The notes: generated by a model not told the origin, from the sequence alone. Positions 1 through 10,339 are shown, counted from the stretch's first letter. The stretch: 64,000 nt of DNA from Loripinus fragilis (GCA_964019695.1 CAXHUL010000492.1:1-64000); one strand, 5' to 3'. Numbers and translations: made by a program.

Positions 1-542
1 AAGCAATGGCTCTGATCCGACTGTGTGTATGTGCATGCTGATCTGAGGCTTTGCTGGGCGCACATACCACATTGTTGGAAAATTCATGCACTGGTTCAAT
101 TATGAGTATGACCAGGAAATGCCAAAATCACAGACCACAGACTGGCCTATGGCACCCTAACAAAGAGACACCAGGACTCAGACACATACATAAAAGGAAG
201 AATGCAACTAAAGCAAAGCTACCAGCCCTCTCTTCCTCGGCAAGATGATTTCAAAACTAGAAAGGACACCAAGATCCAGTTATTAGGGGCTTAAATATAT
301 ATAGGGGCTTAAATATATATTACCAGCTGAATCTTTGCTCTAGATTCTGCTGTTGTTAAAACACATACATGTTGATTGATTGTACATGGTATTTCTTTAT
401 TTAAGTAAGTAACTTGAAGAAAAAACTTTAATAAGCAGTGGAGAAACACTATTAGCAGAGAGATTTCCTGACATGAATGAAAAATTGTTGAAATGGATGT
501 AAAGCATCAAGACAAATTATAAAGTAACCCCAAATTTTTCAG
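1..542. other. NADK intron sequence, no exon seen
   Basis: No exon was found. Bases 1-60 contain a fragment of a dispersed repeat, recognisable by a GATC-GACTGTG...GCTGATCTGAGG pattern that recurs near 13960, 21310 and 41270. The right end is the intron preceding exon 543-642. Confidence 0.5.
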
Positions 543-642
543 GTATTAAATGAAGTGGTGGTAGATAGAGGTTATTCTTCATTCCTTAGCAACGTTGATC
601 TGTATATAGAAGGCCGCTATGTCACTTCTGTACAAGGAGACG
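543..642 (+). CDS. NADK: NADK exon a
   Basis: The acceptor ...ttttcAG precedes GTATTAAATG and the donor GTAAGT begins at 643. The exon is 100 nt, with 33 codons from VLNEV to VQGD plus one base (phase 1), completed by the next exon to give the conserved Gly of QGDG. It carries the Asn-Glu pair of the substrate site. Confidence 0.93.
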
Positions 643-3600
643 GTAAGTCTCAGAAATATTGAAAGATTCAGGACTTTGGTTAAGAGTGTGTAACGAAAAT
701 TTAATTTTCTTATTTCTCAACCAAAATATATGTTGTGGGTAATCAAAAGAACCGTCTCAATGAGACGGTCCTTTTGAGCACCCAAAACATATGTTAAAAT
801 TGATGGGTAAGAAAATTTTAACAAGTTTACGCTGAAAATTTTTGTTTATCTAAACCTATGATAGATTATTAACCCATTGTAGACCAATAGAATTTTCCAT
901 AAAGTTTGATTTAGTCAAGTCAGGATGGTCCCTTGTATATATTGAGAAATCACAGGTTATTATCTTAAAAAAGATTGTAATTCTTTTTCTGAAGGTTATT
1001 TTTGCCTTAGTAAACAGTTAAGTATTTTATCTGAGTCTTCACTGTTTGCAAAAGTACTATTCATAAAATATGTTTCTATAGTTGAACTTTGCTCTTGTCA
1101 AACTAAACAGTGCAGTCCCTGATGAGATGCTACATTTTGCAAAGGTCAACTACCTGGCCGTGTCACACAAATCAAATTTCACCAGGTCATCACATAACTC
1201 CCAGTACAGCAGGCCCTAGACATAAAGGGTGTTAAGAAAGTTCAATTCGCTGTTCATCATAGAATTTCGAATCATTAAAAAAGAAAATGATGCTGGAAAA
1301 TTACATTTTCCACGAGCCTCTTATTCCTTGTTATACTCTATAGTGTTTGGCATCGTGTATGACATTGAATGTCTTCACACAATTATATCTACTTTGGGTA
1401 CTATCTTTCAACCATTCTAGAAAAGCTTATATTTTTCAAAAAAATGCGACATTTTTTATTTTGGATGAGTGTTTACAGCCTTGCAGTTTAGTAAACATAC
1501 TAAATGTTTATATAAGATGAATAACAACTTCATTTAGGGTTTCTTAACCAATTAGGAAATATTCTTATCACTATGGCCATTGATTGTCAATGGTTCTTTG
1601 TCATATACCCCTATTTTGGGCCTTGAGCCCAAAAATTTCCGAGGGTACATGCTTTTGAAGATCATTTTATCTGTGACAAAATATCTGATACAACACCACA
1701 TTGTTTATTTCTTATAAAGTGTGTCGACTTAAAATAATTCCAGTAAAATTTATATCATTAGAACTAGAATAATAGGAGCATGCATTTTGTTGCGGAATGA
1801 CTTTTCTTAACACCCTCTGGCAATGCCTTGAGGTATTTTTTTCTGCCCAGAGCTATTTCCCATTGTAATAGTCTCTCTCTAACTGTGGTTGCAGCTAAGA
1901 CTACAGAGAAGTTTAGGGCGCTTATTTACAAGACTCAGAAGATTTTTTATATTTTTTTTTATTTTATTAAAATCCAAAATTATAACTTTCTGATAATCAT
2001 TAATTGCCATAGATATACAGATAAATGGGATAATTCCTTATTTTTTCACTTTCAGGATTGATAATCTCCACCCCAACAGGAAGTACAGCCTATGCTGTAG
2101 CGGCAGGCGCCTCCATGATACACCCAAATGTTCCAGCAATCATGTTAACTCCCATTTGTCCACATTCCTTGTCTTTCCGACCAATTGTTGTCCCAGCAGG
2201 CGTTGAAATAAAGGTAAGGTCTAAAATTTATTGTTTGTCGTTTCATATTTACTTAGCTGTTATACTCCATTCTATGTCTTAGACTGGGATCAGACTGAGT
2301 GGATGTGTAAGCTGACCTCAGTCTTCAATTTGTGAACATTCCAACTTGTACCTCTTTTTTGATGGACACGGGCTCATTTAGTAAAGTTGTGATGTCATAT
2401 AGGTCTATATTTACATTTCCACTGCGAGTCTTTAAATGAACCTTTACATTTGAGATGTTGTTCATAGCTTCATGAACGGATCTATTTAAGCCACGTCAAC
2501 ACACACATTGTTTGGGTGGACCAACGCCAACACCATCCAATAACGTTGTTTGTTTACTGACGTTTATCTGAAGCTGTGCGTGTATCATTATGACGTTAAA
2601 CGCCGGAATTTCTTTTGGCTGTTCCCAACCCTCCCAACCCTCTGTTCTGTCTAGAATAATTTAAAATATCCAGAAAACCAACCAAGTTATATGGAAATTA
2701 AAAATTGATACTTGACAGACAATATAAAGTATAATTTTCGACGCCAGCAACCTTGAGAAGACATACAGATGCGCTACATGCCCAACAAAGGACTAAATTC
2801 CAATGTTGGAGCTGTAATAAAATTTATGCAAGGAAAGAAAACGTCATACGACATGCAAGAAAGATACACGGAGACACAGACGGAAAATTCATCATTACTA
2901 CACTGACAAACACACATTACAAGCCAGAAATATTTAAACCAAAGACATGGACACCGCCGATGGAAGCAAGACCCAGAAACATCATCAGACTCAACATCAC
3001 TACACCTAAGACATCTACAGCCACACAGAGAGAAGACATATCCACAGACACAGACACAGACTATCAACTACCCGAATGGACACCACTGACTACAACACAG
3101 TTACTTAAGTTATACCCGGCCAGCAACAACGAACTTTTATCAGATCTTGATATATCACCATCTTCCTCTACCAGCACCATTTGCCTTGACGAAGGAACAG
3201 ACACAGACACAGACAGGGAAGTAACCATACACAGTATTTTCAATGTATTCAAGAAACATAACTAAAGTGAACATTTCTTATTAGACCATAACCTTCATTT
3301 ATATTGACTGTCCGCCATTTTGTTTCCGGCATAGAAACAACCAGACTATTATTTTATTCTATTCTATTCAATTCACATGTACCGTTTTTTTGTACTTCAG
3401 TAACCATATTTTTATGTTATTTATGTCCTGACGAAGGTCTTTGTAAGACCGAAACGCGTCGACTTTAAATAAATTATGTTCCACTAACCGTTGATTATTG
3501 TTGGTTCTGTTTTCTCCTTACTTTCCTGAAATATAAATATAAGTAATAAATTCAATTTTTTTTGGTTCATGACATCATGAACACTTCGGGTCTCTTGCAA

Positions 3601-6600
3601 AGTTAACCTGAAGCCCTTTGGGCGTCACTTACTTTGCATGAGACCCGAAGTGTTCATGATCTCATGAACAGACAAAAATCAAATTTATTTCTCAAATGAT
3701 ATTAATCATTAGGTCCAGATAAGGAAATAATTTTAGGATAAAATTGTAATTATTTTCTTACCCATCGATTTGAATGTGAGTTTTTGGTGCTCAAAATAAC
3801 TCATTGAAATGATTCTTTTGAGTACCCACAACATATGTTTTGGTTGAGAAATAAGAAAAGGTTTTTAAAAGGCTGAGAAATAAAAAATCTGCAATACTTT
3901 TGACCTGCATTAAGCGATAATCGGTCTTGAATATCAAATTTTGGTCTTCTTTTTGAGTGGCTGCTGGAGACAGGTTTTACTGTAGTACTGTTGAGCACAA
4001 TTATTTTGACCATAAAATTATGATTTTTATGCACCCAAAGGAACTTTGGGAGGCATATAGTAATCGCACTGTCCGTCCGTCCGTCAGTCCGTCCGTCCCG
4101 CTTTGTGTCCTGTGCATATCTCCTATATTCTTTGAGGAAGGAATTCCAAATTTGGTATGTGGATACATCTTGGGATGGCGGAGTGTCAGGTACCATTTTC
4201 GGGTCACTGTGACCTTGACCTTGACCTCTGACCTAGTTTTTAGAATAATCCTGTCCGGAGCATATATCATATTATTTGAGGTAGGAATCTCAGATTTGGT
4301 ATGTAGATGCATCTTGGGATGACTAAGTGCCGTGTACCATAATTGGGTGTCCAGTGCATATCTCCTATATTCTTTGAGGTAGGAATTCCAAATTTGGTGT
4401 GTGGATACATCTTGGGATGGCGGAGTGTCACATACCATTTTCGGGTCACTGTGACCTTGACCTAGACCTCTGACCTAGTTTTTAGAATAATCGTGTCCGG
4501 AGCATATCTCTTATATTATTTGAGGTAGGAATCTCAAATTTGGTTTGTAGATGCATCTTGCAGTGACGAAGTGTCGCATACCATAATTGGGTCTCTGCGA
4601 CCTTGAACTTGACCTCTGACCTAGTTTCTAGAAACTGCATTGAGTCTGGTGCATATCTCCTATATTCTTTGAGATGGGAATTCCAAATTTAGTGTGTAAA
4701 TGCATCTTGGGATGACTGAGTGTCACATATCATTTTCGGGTCACTGTGACCTTGACCTTGACTTCTGACCTATATTTAAGAATTATTGTGTCCAGAGCCT
4801 ATCTCTTTCATTCTTTGAGGTAGGAATTCCAAATTTGGTGTAGTGATGCATCTTGGGATGGCGGAGTGTTGCATACCATTTTGGGGTCATTGTGACCTTG
4901 ACCTCTGACCTAGTTTCTAGAAACTGCATTGAGTCTGGTGCATATCTCCTATATTCTTTGAGATAGGAATTCCAAATTTGGTGTGTAAATGCATCTTGGG
5001 ATGACGGAGTGTCACATACCATTTACAGGTCATGGTGACCTTGACCTCTGACCTAGTTTTTAGAATAATCGTGTCTGGAGCATATCTCTTATATTATTTG
5101 AGGTAGGAATCTCAAATTTGGTTTGTAGATGCATCTTGCAGTGACGAAGTGTCGCATACCATAATTGGGTCTCTGCGACCTTGAACTTGACCTCTGACTT
5201 AGTTTCTAGATACTGCATTGAGTCTGGTGCCTATTTCCTATATTCTTTGAGATAGAAATTCCAAATTTGGTCTGTAAATGCATCTTGGGATGATGGAGTG
5301 TCACATACCATTTCTGGGTCACTGTGACCTTGACCTCTGACCTAGTTTTTAGAACAATCCTATCCCGAGCATATCTCTTATATTCTTTGAGGTAGGAATT
5401 CCAAATTTGGTGTGTACATGCATCTTGGGATGGCCGAGTGTCACATACCATTTCGGGTCACTGTGACCTTGACCTCTGACCTTGTTTTAATAATTAATGC
5501 GTCCGGAGCATATCTTATATTATTTGAGATAGAATCCCAAATTTGGTGCGTGGATGTATCTTGGGATGGTGGATTGTCATGTTACATTTACTGGTCACTG
5601 TGACCTTGACCTCTGACCTAGTTTTTAGAATAATCATGTCCAGAGCATATCTCTTATATTATTAAAGATAGGAGTCCCAAATTTGGTGTGTGGATGCCAC
5701 TTTGGATTGCGGAGTTTCACATACCATTTTCGGGTCACTTTGACCTTGGCCTCTGACCTAGTTTGTAGAATATTCGTGTCCAGAACATATCTCTTTTATT
5801 ATTTGAGGTAGGAATCCCAAATTTGGTGTGTGAATGCATCTTTGAATGGCGTATTGTCCAATTTCATTTTCCGGTCACTGTGACCTTGACCTCTGACCGT
5901 GTTTCTAGAATCGCCATTGAGTCTTGTGCATAGCTTCTATATTCTTTGAGATAGGAGTTCCAAAATTTGGTGTGTGGATGCATCCTCAGATAGCCAAGTG
6001 TTGCATACCAGTTTTGGGTCACTGTGACCTTGACCTCTGACCTAGTTTTAGAATAATCATGTTTGGAGCATTTTTTTTCAATATTATTTGAGCTAGGAAT
6101 CCCAAATTTGGTGTGTGGTTGCATCTTGAGATAGCAGAGTTTCATGTATCAGTTTTGTGACCTTCACCTAATTTCTACAATAATCGTGTCAGGAGCATAT
6201 CTCAAATATTATTTGAGGGAGGAATCTCAAATTTGCTGTATGGATACATCTTTTGATGCTGATGTGTCGCATACCATTTTTAGGTCACTGTGATCTTGAC
6301 CTATGACCTAGTTTCTAGAATCATTTTGCCTGGAGCGTATCTCCTATATTATTTGATGTAGGTATCTCAGATTTGGGGTGTTGATTCCTCTTGGGATGGT
6401 GGAGTGATGCATACCATTTTTGGTCACTTTGACCTTGACATGACTTCTAGCCTCACTTCTAGATTTTTTGTGTCTGAAGCATATTATCTCCTATATTACA
6501 GCTAACTTTCCTCAAATGTGTCTTATGCTATACCAATTCCTTTGGGGGCATTCGTCACGTGTTTGTGACATTTCTTGTTTTCTTATCCATCAGACTTAAA

Positions 6601-9474
6601 ATATGTTTTGGGTGCTCAAAAGAACCGTCTCAATGAAACTGTTCTTTTGAGCACCCACAACATATATAATGGTTGATGAAAAAAAAGATTTTTATTTTCT
6701 CAAGTTTTTCTGAAGAGCCAGGCCCCCAGATAAGAGTGTGTAAGGGAAAATTATTTTCCTTATTTCTATACCAAAACATATTTTGTGGGTACTCAAAAGA
6801 ACCGTCTCGATGAGACAGTTCTTTTGAGCACCCAAAACACATGTTTAAACTTATGGATAAGAAAATTATCGTAATTTTACGCTATTTTGTTTTGCTTAAC
6901 TGGCCCTATGAAGACCTGATGAAATAGATTTCTTGTTGTCAATTACAGATCATGTTGTCTCCTAATTCCCGTAACTCTGCTATGGTATCATTTGATGGCA
7001 GAGATAGACAGGAAATTTCTCAAGGAGATTGGTAAGTTATTGCTGAGAATTACTGTGATATTTCCGCTGAATAGCAAATAAAGGGGTATGTGCATTAAGG
7101 GGCTAATTTGGCCTCCTTTGGAGCCAAAAATTGAAAATTGCTTCTTACAAATTTCGTTTGATTGGTTTATTAGAAGAATGACTGAAGTATAAAATTTTGG
7201 CATTTTATTTTAATTTTACAAAAATGGCCAACAAAATAGTCTTAAAACCAGGAAATTGCCATTTTGGACCAAATTTAAGGCTTTTAGAGACCGACTTTTA
7301 AGAATTAGATATCAGCACAGCTAAATACCAAAATATCCTGTTAATATGTTGTGTTTCATGATAATTCTCATCAAATGTTAAAATATCTTTCTGGTATTTG
7401 CTTGTGCTCTATGTTAATTGCTCTGACAAACACCTCAAATTTGCTCCGAAATAGTCAATTTCCTATGTTCAGCCTATTTTAGTGGCCATTTTTGTTACCA
7501 TAGCAATGGTAAAAGTCAAACTTATATCAGACTAATACTCTTTGGCCATTGTTCTAATAAACTAATGAGAAGAATTTGGTGAAAAGTGAGTTTCATTTTT
7601 TGGCCTCATAGGGAGGCCAAAATAGCCTCTTAATGCACATAGCTCTTTGTTAACTCTTTCTGTGCTATCATGACTTGTCGTCTGCTGATAATCTTTGCAA
7701 ACAGTTTGGACCCAGAACAGGCCCAACAGAACATCAGTCCTGATCTAGATCCGAAAAACTTGACACTTTGATATTGTCCTTTAAATATTTTTTGAAAAAG
7801 TTTATTTTGACAAATGTCAGCTGACAACAACTAAAACACGAAAAATTACCCAGCATGCAAATAGTTAACTAGAAGGCAGTAAACAAATTAAGAGCATGTA
7901 CTAATATGGATATTTGTCTTGATAAAGCAGAAAAAAATTGCTGATGTAACTCATGTATCACCACAGTGTAATGTACACAAGTTTAGCTGACTGGCTGTCC
8001 CAATGCCTCTGTTACAAGTAAAATAATCCATTTTATAAAGTAGCGCTTGATATTGTAATACCATGTCTGATTAGATCATGTAAAAAATTTGCGACAGTAT
8101 ATCCTGCAATATACTGGTATATCCTGCGATATACTGTCAGAAACTGTTTAAGTTTGATGTCATTAATTACGTCACATTTCATTGGCTGATGCGCGGCTTT
8201 ATACGGCTTGCAATGCTCTAATTTGAGATGAAACCTGTGTGTCAACATAATACTTAATTTCAGACCGTATAACGGACGATATACCTCCCCAAATAAAAAC
8301 TTTGAAACAGTTATCCCCTAATAAGTAGGTTTGTGCGGAAGATGACTACATATATTTGATTAATTATATGAAATGTAAAGATAAGAATTAAAATTCAGAT
8401 TTTTAGCTTGCACTGAGTGATGAAACACATTTGCTATTTTAATGTCTTTGAGAAGCCCTTAGACAGACTTTAAAAAAACACACACTTTTTCATCACCCAG
8501 TGCATGCCTGTCCGTGATGAAGGAAAATATCAACAATTTGGGTTGAAAAAAGCATCTTGTTTAAAGCAAAATTTCTTTATCTGATGTATAGCGTAATCAT
8601 TTCACATGTAAGATTCTGTTTATCATATGATCTTTTAATGGAATCTTATTACCTTTAAAGTAGACATTTTTTTGATGAAAATTTGTTATCATTATGTCAC
8701 ATGTTCCCACAAAAGTGTTATAGTATTGTATGGTCACTTTCCTAATATTTACATTTTCAAAGCAATCCTTTAATGAATCTTTAGATTTTTGCAAACGTTC
8801 ATAGCCTCATGAATTACACAAATTGATTGACAACTGCCAAGCTCACTTGCCCGTGCAATATGCTTCTAGCATCAAACTCATTTGCCAAAAGTGATACTGG
8901 TGTTGTGATTGACAGCAAGTCTCATGTGCAAAACAAGCCTCTTGTTTGCTCCATTAGCTGTCTGTGTTCAAGCTGGCTGTTCCGTTTTTCCATTTTACAC
9001 TTTGACTAAACCGTTAATACAATGATATTTTAAATACAAAACTGTTTTAATTCCTAAATTAGAAATATCTTTTATATAGTAGATATTTATAATAAATTGT
9101 AAATATAAGCAATAAATTCAATTTTTAGAATGTTCATGGAATCATGAATACTTCGGGTCTCTTGCCCGAAGTATTCATTACTCCATGAACATCCCAAAAA
9201 TCGAATTCATTTCTTAATAAATAACATGAGCATATACAATGAATTACAACAATGTCACATGATAAATTTTCTTATACTATGTTGTAGTGTTCGTATCACC
9301 ACAGCCCAGTACCCGGTACCAGCAGTCTGTGCCAAAGATCAGATAGATGATTGGTTTGATCGGCTAGCTGAGTGTCTTCATTGGAATGTTCGTAAACCAC
9401 AGAAAGAACTATCTATATTATCTAGCAACAGCAGCTCAATAGAAAACAGTGTAGTAGATTTCGGGGAAAACTAG
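543..9474 (+). CDS. NADK: NAD kinase, C-terminal exons (partial gene)
   Basis: Four exons encode about 140 residues of an animal cytosolic-type NAD kinase, which phosphorylates NAD to NADP using ATP. Visible in order: [10 protein letters not shown], containing the conserved Asn-Glu pair of the NAD-binding site; then [20 protein letters not shown] with the family GSTAY signature; then [36 protein letters not shown] and a [17 protein letters not shown]-terminus. Splice sites are all canonical and phases join cleanly (1, 0, 2). The protein ends at TAG 9472-9474 with a short Ser/Asn-rich tail, in place of the Glu-rich tail I recall from the human enzyme. The start and the N-terminal Gly-rich nucleotide-binding region lie upstream of the window. 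Introns of 1.4, 4.7 and 2.3 kb are filled with repeats. Family assignment is firm; the paralogue is inferred from overall similarity. Confidence 0.95.
666..845 (+). repeat. Hairpin repeat family 1, copy
   Basis: This is a dispersed ~180-bp repeat with a central palindrome at about 726-795. The arms contain TCAAAAGAACCGTCTC and its near-complement around a short AAT loop, bounded by CATATGTT on both sides. Other copies are near 3738-3870, 6575-6900 (two, inverted), 14935-15115, 15690-16045 (degenerate) and 49680-49790 (hairpin deleted). It lies in an NADK intron and shows no coding potential. Confidence 0.8.
1225..1660. repeat. Dispersed repeat shared with 30.5 and 36.5 kb
   Basis: The sequence from about 1225 (aagaaagttcaattcgctgt) resembles 30520-30690, and 1380-1640 resembles 36490-36700 (shared tttgggtactatctttcaa and a following caattaggaaa-type stretch). 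Boundaries are approximate. It is non-coding and lies within an NADK intron. Confidence 0.6.
2056..2213 (+). CDS. NADK: NADK exon b
   Basis: The acceptor is ctttcAG and the donor GTAAGG is at 2214. The exon is 158 nt and ends in phase 0. It encodes [13 protein letters not shown] through VEIK, the most conserved part of the family, including the GSTAY loop. An apparent ATG at 2058 lies inside the exon and is not a real start. Confidence 0.95.
2735..3265 (+). pseudogene. 5'-truncated zinc-finger ORF of a retroelement
   Basis: An open frame follows a TAA at 2732-2734 and ends at TAA 3263-3265; it has no ATG near its beginning. It opens inside a C2H2 finger ([15 protein letters not shown]) and continues into a complete one ([22 protein letters not shown]). 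Then come a [11 protein letters not shown] segment and a Thr/Ser/Asp-rich tail. Starting mid-finger suggests 5' truncation on retroposition. About 160 bp downstream is a hammerhead-like ribozyme motif, as found in Penelope-like elements and retrozymes. I recall similar short zinc-finger ORFs as repeated genes in molluscs, so assignment to a retroelement is inference. It sits within an NADK intron and is not an NADK exon. Confidence 0.65.
3418..3480 (+). ncRNA. Hammerhead-ribozyme-like motif (type I layout)
   Basis: The motif reads CTGACGA (3428-3434), a 6-bp stem II GGTCTT/AAGACC with a TGT loop, GAAA at 3451-3454, palindromic ACGCGT (3454-3459) as a minimal stem III, a GTC cleavage triplet at 3458-3460, and GAC pairing with the GTC at 3425-3427 to open stem I. 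The AT-rich flanks can extend stem I. One extra A (3435) lies between CUGANGA and stem II, which may weaken activity. The core layout is read directly; ribozyme activity is inference. Confidence 0.6.
3541..3700 (+). repeat. Foldback repeat family 3, copy 1
   Basis: Nested inverted repeats are visible: GTTCATGA...CACTTCGGGTCTC on the left and GAGACCCGAAGTG...TCATGAAC on the right, inside outer arms aataaattcaattttt and aaaaatcaaatttattt. Related copies lie at 9107-9217 and 36291-36451. No coding potential. Confidence 0.75.
3738..3870 (-). repeat. Hairpin repeat family 1, inverted copy
   Basis: Reverse-orientation copy of the 666-845 repeat. It reads ttacccatcgat, then ggtgctcaaa, a diverged centre, ttttgagtacccacaacatatg and ttggttgagaaata. 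The palindrome arms are partly degraded. Confidence 0.7.
4029..6551. mobile_element. Inverted-repeat element carrying a satellite array
   Basis: The left end ATGCACCCAAAGGAAC (4029-4044) and the right end ATTCCTTTGGGGGCAT (6536-6551) are inverted complements with few mismatches. Next to the left end is a GTCC-type microsatellite (about 4073-4101); the interior is a ~140-bp tandem array. This resembles bivalve non-autonomous elements with tandem-repeat cores such as the 'pearl' type, known from memory. No transposase is present. It lies in the NADK intron between exons b and c. Confidence 0.6.
4120..6480. repeat. ~140-bp tandem satellite, about 16 units
   Basis: The anchor GTCACTGTGACCTTGACCTC (or a close variant) recurs at about 4203, 4446, 4590, 4740, 4887, 5028, 5168, 5318, 5457, 5593, 5735, 5874, 6018, 6284 and 6424, spaced mostly 136-150 bp. 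Each unit also holds a TTTGAGGTAGGAATTCCAAA-like block and TGCATCTTGGGATG. Short reading frames across it on both strands are by-products of the repeat. Units near 4590 and 5168 share private changes, showing higher-order duplication. Confidence 0.9.
6575..6900. repeat. Two hairpin family 1 copies, head to head
   Basis: An inverted copy (centre about 6618-6660) abuts a direct copy (centre about 6790-6840). Both carry the CAAAAGAACCGTCTC arm and its complement. They end about 50 bp before NADK exon c, so a transcript could form strong secondary structure just upstream of that acceptor. Confidence 0.75.
6949..7031 (+). CDS. NADK: NADK exon c
   Basis: The acceptor is aattacAG and the donor GTAAGT begins at 7032. 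The exon is 83 nt, 27 codons (IMLSPNSRN through ISQGD) plus two bases (phase 2). The VSFDGR stretch matches the family. It lies between a satellite-bearing element on the left and a TIR element (7089-7639) only about 60 bp to the right. Confidence 0.93.
7089..7639. mobile_element. Non-autonomous TIR element (TA target site)
   Basis: The left end TGTGCATTAAGGGGCTAATT and right end ...TAGCCTCTTAATGCACA form terminal inverted repeats of about 27 bp with two mismatches. TA dinucleotides flank both sides (7087-7088, 7640-7641). It is 551 bp with no coding potential. TA target and size suggest a Tc1/mariner-like MITE. It is inserted in an NADK intron. Confidence 0.75.
7660..7870. repeat. Dispersed repeat shared with 29.0 and 37.7 kb
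   Basis: Contains CTGATAATCTTTGCAAACAG, then GGACCCAGAACAGG and CCTGATCTAGATCC, which form a local inverted pair, then a run like TTTTGAAAAAGTTTATTTTGA. Related copies lie at 29025-29225 and 37650-37870, with shorter pieces near 49060 and 50636. Confidence 0.65.
8085..8320 (+). repeat. Dispersed repeat, paralogue at 55.8 kb
   Basis: Shares GTATATCCTGCAATATACTG, GACGTCATTAATTA-like, GTCACATTTC(A/G)TTGG and CAGTTATCCCCTA blocks in order with 55760-56060. It contains a small palindrome of TATATCCTGC/GCGATATA sequence. It is an intronic repeat with no reading frame of note. Confidence 0.65.
8407..8507. repeat. Short foldback sequence
   Basis: Arms TTGCACTGAGTGATGAAAC and TTTTTCATCACCCAGTGCAT bracket about 60 bp of AT-rich sequence. 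A 100-bp foldback or very short MITE. Confidence 0.6.
8700..9217 (+). repeat. Composite repeat with family 3 foldback (copy 2)
   Basis: Bases 8750-9010 match 35930-36190 in order (GTTCATA, TGATACTGGTGTTGTGATTG, CTCTTGTTTGCTCCATTA, GGCTGTTCCG). The following foldback at 9107-9217 matches 36291-36451, so both belong to one longer dispersed unit. It ends about 70 bp before the terminal NADK exon. Confidence 0.7.
9288..9474 (+). CDS. NADK: NADK terminal coding exon
   Basis: The acceptor is gttgtAG. The first base completes a Cys codon from the previous exon, followed by [33 protein letters not shown] and a TAG stop at 9472. The real exon begins at 9288; an upstream ATG at 9226 in the same frame is intronic. 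The 3' UTR soon meets a MITE (9555-10053). No convincing polyadenylation signal is seen before it, but an AATAAA occurs inside the MITE near 9827. Confidence 0.94.
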
Positions 9475-9554
9475 TCCACAGTCATTTAACAAAGACTCAC
9501 ATGTAAAATCTGGATATATTTCTTATTTCTCCTCCAAAATTCTATTTAAGATAC

Positions 9555-10053
9555 TTACAACCATGCAACTAGCAGGTTAGCAAAGAGGTAGTTCATGAAT
9601 TCGAATTTGGAGATATAGCTGTCATGCAAATATAAACAATTTGTAGTAGAGTGACAGGAATTTAAATACTGATTGGCAGTTTGGAATGTTTAAAAGAGGT
9701 AAAGACAATGGAAATGATACTTGGCAAGCGTAAATGTCTAAATAGTTGTTCTTATTTTCAGCAAGGTATGTTGCAGGTACACATTAGAATTGCCTCTATG
9801 AGGTAGCTACAACATATGTCTTTTCAATAAATGAGTTTTTCACCATAAGCTTATTTTTAAAACAGATTCTCAACCACTTTAATTGTTTCAGCGGAATGAG
9901 TAAGTAGATATATGAACAAGCTTTCATGCAGTTTGTCATGCACCTGGATGACAATAATAGACAATAATAGACTGTCTATTTTATGCTTCTGACAGCTTAT
10001 CTTGAGATTTTTCATTGGAATGAAATGCTAACTTGGTGGTTGCCTGGTTGTAA
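9555..10053 (+). mobile_element. TTACAACC inverted-repeat element, copy A
   Basis: Begins TTACAACCATGCAACTAG and ends in GGTTGCCTGGTTGTAA, an imperfect terminal inverted repeat. It is about 500 bp with no transposase. The interior has a partial hairpin (9764-9819) of family 2. Direct or inverted copies lie at 12453-13302, 36725-37419, 38165-39631, 41674-42173 and 52570-52964, with a fragment at 10340-10461. It is in the NADK 3' UTR or just downstream. Confidence 0.85.
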
Positions 10054-10123
10054 CCATTAAATGGGACAGCAAAATTGAAAGCAATCGAATCTAAATTACA
10101 AGGGCTTATGAAGTCATGCAATT

Positions 10124-10207
10124 TGCCCGGATAGCTCAGTTGGTAGCACATTGAGCTCTGAATAGCTGGAGACCTCTGCCACCCTGGTTCGAATCTCCCA
10201 CGCATCG
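10124..10207 (+). pseudogene. tRNA-like sequence (SINE head or tRNA pseudogene)
   Basis: An A-box-like ATAGCTCAGTTGGTAGCACA is followed by a B box GGTTCGAATCT at the right distance. The acceptor ends GCCCGGA and CCCACGC do not pair well and the D and T stems are mismatched, so a functional tRNA is unlikely. A tRNA-derived SINE head is the best reading. Confidence 0.55.
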
Positions 10208-10339
10208 CTAGTCAAAAATATTAATGAGTGAAAAATAATCAACTTTTTCCTGCAGTGGAATGTATCTCAATGGTTTGTCTGTCACCTACCGGGTTGCCGT
10301 GGTTTCACAGTGCAATTACTGGCCAAAGGCCGAGAACTG

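Noticed and set aside
1828..2282. Separate small genes starting at ATG 1828 or 2058
   Set aside because: The first is intronic; the second is the inside of NADK exon b read through its donor site.
3801..6145. A series of - strand frames with repeated DTPPSQD and HTKFGIP peptides
   Set aside because: They come from the ~140-bp satellite and stop at unit boundaries, with no conserved frame.
10124..10207. A functional tRNA gene
   Set aside because: A and B boxes are present, but acceptor, D and T stems do not pair.
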